From: Anastrepha obliqua
Lineage: Eukaryota > Arthropoda > Insecta > Diptera > Tephritidae
Length of the DNA: 64,000 nt
NCBI RefSeq assembly: GCF_027943255.1
Contig: NC_072896.1
Coordinates: 68,714,501 to 68,778,500 of the forward strand
Direction: 5' to 3'
Both the position numbers and the translations under genes were made by a program. This document shows positions 58,100 through 64,000 of the stretch, piece after piece. The notes below the pieces were generated by a model. The model was not told the origin of the DNA and made no database searches. It saw nothing but the letters and a program-made list of their open reading frames with translations. The stretch's first letter is position 1. Every line of letters starts with the position of its first letter.

Positions 58100-58570
58100 T
58101 TGCGTGTCGTACTTCATTGCCGTCCACAGCTGACATTTGTGGGAATCATTTCAGTCCAAATCCATATTTTGAAGTATTCTTTTATAAGTTGTTTGTCAAT
58201 AGTACTACCGTCTTTGCTATGCCCCTCAAGTCGGCTGTGACCTCATCAATCCAGAGTTTGTGTGGTTTTCCTATGAAACGCTGTACTGGTAGTTCTCCAT
58301 TTGAGTGTTCTATACATGTGTCCCACCCATCTGATTATTTAACTTTTTATAAAGCGTTTTGCGTTTCCATTTTGAATCAATGCATCGAGTTCGTGATTGT
58401 ATGGTATCCGATATGTTTCGTCATCTCGGCGGAAGGGACAATATATTTTTCGTAGTGTCTTTTAAACCGTAGTATTTGGTCGATATGCTTCGTTTTCTCT
58501 GTGTTGACACGTAGATCTACTTCTAGAGCTGAATTTTTCAATCGCTTATATAAACTCTCTTTAATCCCGG
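58100..58570 (-). mobile_element. Possible non-LTR reverse transcriptase fragment
   Basis: Minus-strand pieces: LKNSALEVDLRVNTEKTKHI (58,545-58,480), like the RT thumb motif G-L-x-I-N-x-x-K-T-K, then RFKRHYEKYI, and further down NGELPVQRFIGKPHKLWIDEVTADLRG (58,305-58,215), like the C-terminal RGRPxxRWxDxVxxDL of RTE-type elements. Frameshifts occur between them. The match is weak, and it could be another repeat. Confidence 0.45.
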
Positions 58571-58650
58571 GTAAAATACATAAACTACTCTGGTATATAT
58601 GAAGTTAAAAAAGTTGAAAAATATAAGCCCATCATATTTTAAGCTATATA

Positions 58651-59515
58651 CTAGGTAAAGATAGGTTGACCTGGCTGGCTGAAACCCATCACATAAACCT
58701 TTACGTTTCTATGTAGTAGACATCTTATAATACGCTGCTCCTGCTTTCTTTCCCAGACAGAGTCTGCGTCTTTTGCGAATCTACGTAAACTTTGAAGCTC
58801 TATCCCCGAGAGGCATTCTAACTTTTCATATTGTAAAGCTCCTAAGCATTTTAATCTGGTTCTAGCTAACGCAGGGCAAGAATATAGAATGTGTCCTAGC
58901 GTTTTTCTCTCTTCCAGTTCATTGCAAAATCTGCAGCTATCGCTGGTTGTAATCCCTACCTTGTATGCGTGCGCCGCTAGCAAATTGTGGCCTGTCAGCA
59001 TGCCCACGATAGTTCTGCTTTCTTTTTCAGACAGAGCTAGTAAGAATCGGGAGTAAAGGGTTTTTCAATTGGCGCGGGTCGATTTTGGCGCCCTGTGGCA
59101 GCCATTTTGTTTTGGTGACATCTGTCAAATCTTTTGTTTATTATTCAGTTGTTTATGCTAAATCATAATGGCAAGTTAACGATTGAACAGCACGTTCAAA
59201 TCATAAAACTTTATTTTCAAAATGAGTGTTCATTAACGCAAACGTTGCGCACATTGCGCCCATTTTTCGGTAGACGTGGTGGGCCTTTCAATTTCTTATG
59301 GCCCATATTGAACCATATGTACCAGCAGAACGGCGCTACGTGCCACACAGCAAACGCCATTTTATTCCATTTGAACATCTACCCGCCCTTATTGAAAAAC
59401 CCTTTATTTATCTGTATTCTATGTACACATGATTTTCGCGATTTTGTAAAAGGCTAGATTATTCCACCTCCTGTCTATCCGTATTTTCTTGTCCGCAGCG
59501 ATGTCATTGTATGGT
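58651..59515 (-). mobile_element. LOA/I-type LINE 3' end, split by a DD41D derivative
   Basis: Minus-strand C-terminal part of an RNase H-bearing LINE. On the far side of the insertion (59,515-59,405) one frame reads DIPYNDIAADKKIRIDRRW, then NNLAFYKIAKIMCT, a stop and NTDKY. On the near side (59,055-58,651) it continues SRFLLALSEKESRTIVGMLT, then the knuckle CRFCNELEERKTLGHILYSC and RRFAKDADSVWE. Taking out the 349-bp insert and one TA joins the two in one frame. The last 118 codons are open. RT and RNase H core are missing. Confidence 0.8.
59056..59404 (+). mobile_element. 349-bp DD41D derivative (copy F)
   Basis: TA-flanked (59,054-59,055; 59,405-59,406), with ends of about 26 bp both reading AAGGGTTTTTCAAT, then GGCGCGGGT / GGGCGGGT. 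Inside is the transposase N terminus (59,158-59,270; GKLTIEQHVQIIKLYFQNE, LRTLRPFFGRRG), joined directly to the D2 neighbourhood (MYQQNGATCHTANA, with D2 as asparagine) and then the right end. About 1 kb is lost compared with a full-length relative. It is inserted in the LINE fragment listed above. Confidence 0.88.
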
Positions 59516-59519
59516 ATGT

Positions 59520-60090
59520 CATCATATCAGTTCAATAAATCCACTTGGATTGGATAATATAGAACCATTGTTGTTGTTGTAACATAATAAGCATTCCCCA
59601 TAAATATTAAAAGAATACATCTGATATATTGTACTGCATGGAAATTTGCTGTGATTACTTATGCCTAATGGCTTAGCTTTAAAGTTTTCTACAAAAAACT
59701 GCATTCAACATAAAAATTATCTCTGAAAGAAAAGCTCTTTTAATTTCCTTCATACAACTTTATATACCAGGTTATATACCATATAAGTATACATACTAAC
59801 ATTTACTTGTCAGAGCTCTCAATTAGAAAAGGATGTGCTGTCAAATAACAACGAAAAATAAAATGCACAGAAGGGATCATAATTTGGACCAGATCTCTAT
59901 CATGATCACATCGTTATTGTTCCATTTGCGTGCGAAATTGACCATTGGAAGACAGTTAATAAAGTTACATATTAAAAAAATTAACGCATAATCGCAGTTG
60001 AAGTCAAAAAACCCACTTTAGTCAGCAAATTATTTTCACTATTGCGATAGTCGGTTTAACAGATTCTGCATACCAAAGACTAACGACATT
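59520..60090. other. Stretch with a short repeat word, no gene
   Basis: AT-rich. At 59,568-59,603 the string TTGTTGTTGTAACATAATAA followed by GCATTCCCCATA resembles a dispersed fly repeat, but only about 36 bp are present, so no element is called. Confidence 0.4.
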
Positions 60091-60093
60091 ATT

Positions 60094-60952
60094 GATGCTT
60101 TCCATTTCAATTCAACCGGGCTATTCGGGTCATGTTCTTCGATTTCGATGTAACTGCAATATGTTGCTCTCTGGTCAAAATAATGAGACACGTATTTTTT
60201 TGTTCGCCCGAAAAATTTTTTTTCAAGAGTTATCGGCAATTTTGTTTTTCGGCTCAAAATCGATTTTTTTTTAATAATATAAGAAAATTTTTTTTTTTAA
60301 ATGCTCATAACTTACTCAAAAATGAACCGATTTTAATAATTTTGGGTTCAAAATGATCGCCATTACTTACACGAGCGATTTCATGTGGAAACAGTTGCAA
60401 AAAGGTAGTTGAAAATTTTTTATTTTGCAAAAAACAAAAAGTGCGAAACAGGTTTTTTACTCAAAAATTCATTACTCAAAAACAACGCATTTTAGCTACT
60501 AGGCATTCAGCTCTATTAAAGTTTGAGATGTCCTTTTGATTTGGAAAAAGTTATAAAAAAAAAAATACACTTTTTGAAATATTGAATTTCGAAAAATTTT
60601 CAATTTTTTTTCTTTTTTGCTAAATAAAAAATTTTCAACTACTTTTTTGCAATTGTTTCTACATGAAGTCGCTCGTGTAAGTAATTACGATCATTTTGAA
60701 CTCAGAATTATTAAAATCGGTTCATTTTTGACTAAGTTATGGCCATTTAAAAAAAAAAAGTTTCTTATATAATTAAAAAAAATCGAGTTTGAGCCGAAAA
60801 ACAAAATTGCCGATAACTCTTGAAAAAACTTTTTTCGGGCGAACAAAAAAATACGTGTCTCATTATTTTGACCAGAGAGCAACATATTTGAGTTACATCG
60901 AAATCGAAGAACATGACCCGAATAGCTCGGTTGAATTGAAATGGAAAGCATC
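60094..60952. mobile_element. Foldback element with about 344-bp arms
   Basis: The left arm 60,094-60,437 and right arm 60,609-60,952 are near-identical inverted copies (both begin, in their own orientation, GATGCTTTCCATTTCAATTC and contain GGTCATGTTCTTCGATTTCG and TGTTGCTCTCTGGTCAAAAT). A 171-bp spacer of A/T-rich sequence separates them. Each arm carries the same frame (ISIQP-YSGHVLRFRCN), which only reflects the duplication. No transposase or target duplication was seen. The whole would fold into one long hairpin. Confidence 0.9.
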
Positions 60953-60954
60953 TA

Positions 60955-61265
60955 TGTATTAGTAAAACGTTGAAGTACAATTTTTTTAAAAATAGCGAAG
61001 TCTCTTTAATCGAAAGGAATAGCGTATTTCAGCTGATGAATATATCTTAACGCAGGATTTTTATGAATATTCATATAATTTTCCTGACACACATTTTACT
61101 CTTGCTCCTGAAATCTATGTTTGAAGTGTCGACGAAGAGGCAATCAATTGTAACTGGATTAAGCAGCACTAGTGTGAACTTTTAATTCAATTGTTAAGAG
61201 GCTAAGAAATATAATTATATGATATTTATGGTTTAACAGCTGAGAATGGCAAATTGACATTTCTG
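60955..61265. other. AT-rich stretch, no gene seen
   Basis: Nothing recognised; it may include the left end of the DD41D piece that follows. Confidence 0.4.
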
Positions 61266-61287
61266 TTCAGTAAGGTTCGACAATTCA

Positions 61288-61690
61288 ACATGAGTCGTTT
61301 ATTGCCAAAAAAACGCTAATAAATTGTGGAAATTAAGTTCAAATAGTTTATTAAAAATAAATAAATTTGTTCGCGAAGTTCATAGAATACTGGCGACACC
61401 ATCAGTCTTTATTTGCTTCGCAATGAGGAAGGAGCTGCCGTTACGGTGAATGGCGAGCGCTATCGAGCCATGCTGACTAAATTTTTGTTTCCAAATATTA
61501 ATCAGACGATCCACAATCGATTTATTTCAGTATTCATGCCACCATTGTCGCCATAGCGTCAAATTTATTGGAAAAATCAGTGAAAAATTGGACTGATCAC
61601 ATATAATCTGGACTGATCATTTCACGTAACCGTGGTATATACATATATGCCGGATATTACATTCCAAAAACAAATGCCATGAAATTATCT
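61288..61690 (+). mobile_element. DD41D mariner-like relic, internally deleted (copy G)
   Basis: N terminus at 61,290 (MSRLLPKKR, stops, IVEIKFK and IK-NK, resembling the helix-turn-helix start of the family), then REVHRILAT-like residues. These pass directly to EEGAAVTVNGERYRAMLTKF (about 61,420-61,480), the block between D1 and D2. D2 and D3 are missing. The C-terminal pieces are LLEKSVKNWTD (about 61,567) and YMPDITFQK (about 61,645). Many stops; ends not located. Assigned to DD41D from the VTVNGERYRAM block, shared word for word with copies A and B. Confidence 0.65.
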
Positions 61691-61744
61691 ACCAGATTAT
61701 AGTAAACTTGTTTCCAACTATATATACATTTTTTTATTATTTTA

Positions 61745-62555
61745 AGTTCTTAAGCTTTTAAAAATCGCCCGGTATAATAAACGGAATTCCAGTTGCATTT
61801 CTTGAAAAGCACACGCCTACACATCAACATGCACAAAATCTTCCACTTCCCACATTCAATTTGTTCTAGTAAACAAAGGAGAACAGTAGCTGATGTTAAA
61901 GACGTCAATAATGATTATTGAAATTTTGATTATATTGTGGATAAGCTTAAAAGTAATAAATTAAGGTAGTGGGACCATTAGTGAAATCAACTCTGCTGAA
62001 CTGACATTTATGATGATGGGTATGATGTCGATAATGAAGTTGGTGCGGTGATTGATTACGTTGCAGTCATTCATAATTTGTGGCGTTCAACGCAACTTTT
62101 ATAGTGAGAACCGCATGGGGTAGGGTCTGGCATAACCACCATCCATGCTGGCTGCACTATAAAGCATTGGTGTATCAATATTGCCCTAATTAAGTTCACA
62201 GCTTGAAAATTTGTATACTTGCGCACATTACATACATTCATACAAGCACGACTATTTATAGATGTAATACAAAATATTGTCTGACTAAAATTAAAATTGA
62301 TTACACCCGAAGTTCAAGGTTACGTGTGCTAGAAATACTTTGCTTTCGATTTTCCAGACATGTTAACATACGTACATATGTACATATGTGCAATTAGGTA
62401 GTTCACAAGGTGTCATTTAAATTTTACACAGTATGAGACTTTTGGTCATCCCATGAGTTTTTTTTATTGTTTTTTTGTTTTTTTTTCATTTCCATTATAA
62501 ATTAAAATCTGTTAATATTAACAATAAGTAATTGGTGTTAGGGTTTGGAATTAAA
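61745..62555. other. AT-rich stretch with a mariner-end-like word
   Basis: No gene recognised. GGTCATCCCATGAGTTT at 62,444-62,460 resembles the left end of the mariner at 23.2 kb (see findings). CATA microsatellite-like patches occur near 62,365-62,392. Confidence 0.4.
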
Positions 62556-62559
62556 ATGC

Positions 62560-63715
62560 CCCTTCCCGTTGGATGAGAGCATTATTGTCTTTGGTAGGGT
62601 TTAGTTACAATTTTACTAGCAAAAGAGTTGTCGGAATTTGTTTTTCATCTCGTTTCTCTTGTTCAGTATGTGTTTTTTCCATGTGAGTTTTGAGTCAATC
62701 GTTAGGCCTAACTATTTTGCACTTGAGTGTATTTTTATGTCTTCTCAGTTAATTTGGATTGGATGTCTTGCAGAGTTTCTCTTCGCGTATGTTATATGTG
62801 TGTTTTGTCTTTATTAACCTCAGTGCCCCATTTTTCAAACCATTGTGTTGTAGCTGATAGCGTATCTTGCAGTGTTTTTGTTGCTGCTTCTTCATTGCTG
62901 TTAGCTGACATTAAAACTGTGTCGTCTGCAAATGTTGCTATCATTGATACTCGAGTAGTTGGCTGTGTATACTAAGTATAGTATGGGGCCCAGTACGCTT
63001 CCTTGAGGTACTCTAGCTATCGCCATTAAGATTTCAGAGCACTCATCGTCGTATTTTATGAAGAAGTGTCTATCCGTCATGTAGCTTTTAAGGATATTAA
63101 ATATGTTAAGTGGTAAAATGTTTTTTAGCTTATATAGAAGTCCTTTGTGCCATACTCAGTCAAAAGCTTTTGCGATGTCCAAATACACGGCAATGCAATA
63201 TTTCTTCTTATCGAAGTCGTCTGTAATTTTGTTTACTACTCTGCGTATCTCTTGCACAGTGGAATGTTGTTTTCGGAAACCGAACTGGTGTGAGGGGTTA
63301 GCGTCTTTTCGTTTTAGAATCAGGTCAATTCTGTCAAGCAGTATTTTCTCAAACAATTTGGAGAGGCTGGGCAGCAAGCTAATTGGTCTGTACGAGCTAG
63401 CAACAGTGGCGTTCTTGTTTGGCTTGGGAATGGCTATAACGTGTGCAACTTTCTATGCTTTTGGAAAGTATTGTATCCTAATTATTCCGTTGAAGAGGTC
63501 TCGTATTTAGTTTATTATAGTATCGGGTAGCTCCTTTAGTATTTTTCCATTTATTTGGTCATATCCCGGTGTCTTTTTGTCCTTAAGTTTCTTCATATAA
63601 TATTTGATTTCTTCTTTTGTCGTGCTTTGTTTTGCGTGGCCTGCATTTTCAATTGTGTTTGGTAGCTCAATGTTTTTATTGAATGTGTCACTCATATATG
63701 CGCTAATAATTATGA
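62560..63715 (-). mobile_element. Jockey-type LINE reverse transcriptase
   Basis: Minus-strand jockey-group RT. From 63,695 down: IKYYMKKLKDKKTPGYDQIN (start of the RT domain), then LPSLSKLFEKILLDRI, HQFGFRKQHSTVQEI and CIAVYLDIAKAFD (motif A with its catalytic aspartate, 63,156-63,377). Next come a short shifted piece, VPQGSVLGPILYL (about 63,000), and ATFADDTVLMSANSNEEA with the active-site F-A-D-D intact at 62,921-62,932, then TTQWFEKWGTEVNKDKTHI. Beyond 62,750 similarity fades. At least three frameshifts. Endonuclease and ORF1 are not in the window. Both catalytic motifs survive, so decay is moderate. Confidence 0.85.
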
Positions 63716-64000
63716 AAGTGGTCTAAGTCAAAATTAAAAAAAAAGAGTTTATCAGTTACTTCACACCACATTATTTTAAACAAAGTTCATTCAATTCAAC
63801 CTTATATTAAATTCATTTAGTGTTAATTATGAAATTGGTCTAAGTAATTTGTGTTTTTGTTGAACTTCACGAAATTCCCGTTGTTTTTAATTTGGAATCA
63901 AATAAAATACCATTCCTTACTTTCAGCTAAAATTTTATAGGACTGCATTTTTCAGTTCTTCTTTTGTCACATCTAATCATTCTTTGTCTAGAGTATCTTG
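63716..64000. repeat. AT-rich end of window with a 21-bp direct repeat
   Basis: AATTATGAAAGTGGTCTAAG at 63,708-63,727 recurs with one change (A-to-T area, GAAATTGGTC) at 63,825-63,844, 117 bp apart. Nothing else recognised. Confidence 0.6.

Noticed and set aside
60092..60980. Similar peptides on opposite strands (ISIQP-YSGHVLRFRCN)
   Set aside because: They are the two arms of the inverted repeat, not two genes.

Overview
The window looks like intergenic or intronic DNA from a higher dipteran, most likely a tephritid fruit fly. It is AT-rich, has no gene that can be supported as a host gene, and is packed with broken transposable elements typical of flies. The organism call is inference: it rests on DD41D mariner-like transposases (the type described from Ceratitis rosa), on RTE-, LOA/I- and jockey-type non-LTR retrotransposons, and on a tRNA-derived SINE whose copies end in TA-rich tails. 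No host protein, rRNA or true tRNA gene was recognised.

Layout. 0-5 kb: a Tc1-like relic, a TAACA satellite inside a region bounded by an inverted 13-mer, a minisatellite and a SINE. 7-18 kb: a mariner with inverted ends, a long RTE relic (endonuclease plus reverse transcriptase), RNase H pieces of LOA/I-type LINEs, a nearly full-length DD41D element at 15,894-17,172 and a mariner 3' piece. 19-25 kb: SINE, pogo/Tigger-like transposase, maT-like (DD37D) element and a full-length DD34D mariner, the last three on the minus strand. 27-39 kb: a LOA/I-type LINE, three DD41D copies with internal deletions, a 393-bp mariner derivative, a SINE and RTE scraps. 40-49 kb: a 697-bp TTAA-flanked element, a mariner with a jockey piece between its halves, a further LINE, SINEs, a mariner with TA duplication and a foldback element. 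50-54.5 kb: two LOA-like LINE copies head to tail on the minus strand. 55-64 kb: a DD41D relic carrying a nested 751-bp TTAA element, a LINE split by a 349-bp DD41D derivative, an 859-bp foldback element, another DD41D piece and a jockey reverse transcriptase.

The strongest observations are structural. (1) Two TTAA-flanked elements (40,730-41,426 and 56,031-56,781) share a terminal consensus and look like one Kolobok- or piggyBac-like non-autonomous family. (2) The second sits inside a DD41D transposase whose reading frame is restored exactly if the insert and one TTAA are removed. (3) Seven DD41D copies lie in 64 kb, and six have lost a similar middle part of the transposase. (4) A 349-bp DD41D derivative interrupts a LINE and again leaves a continuous frame when removed with one TA. 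(5) Two long foldback elements could give double-stranded RNA. These genes do not form a pathway; the window records successive and nested transposon insertions, nearly all inactive.
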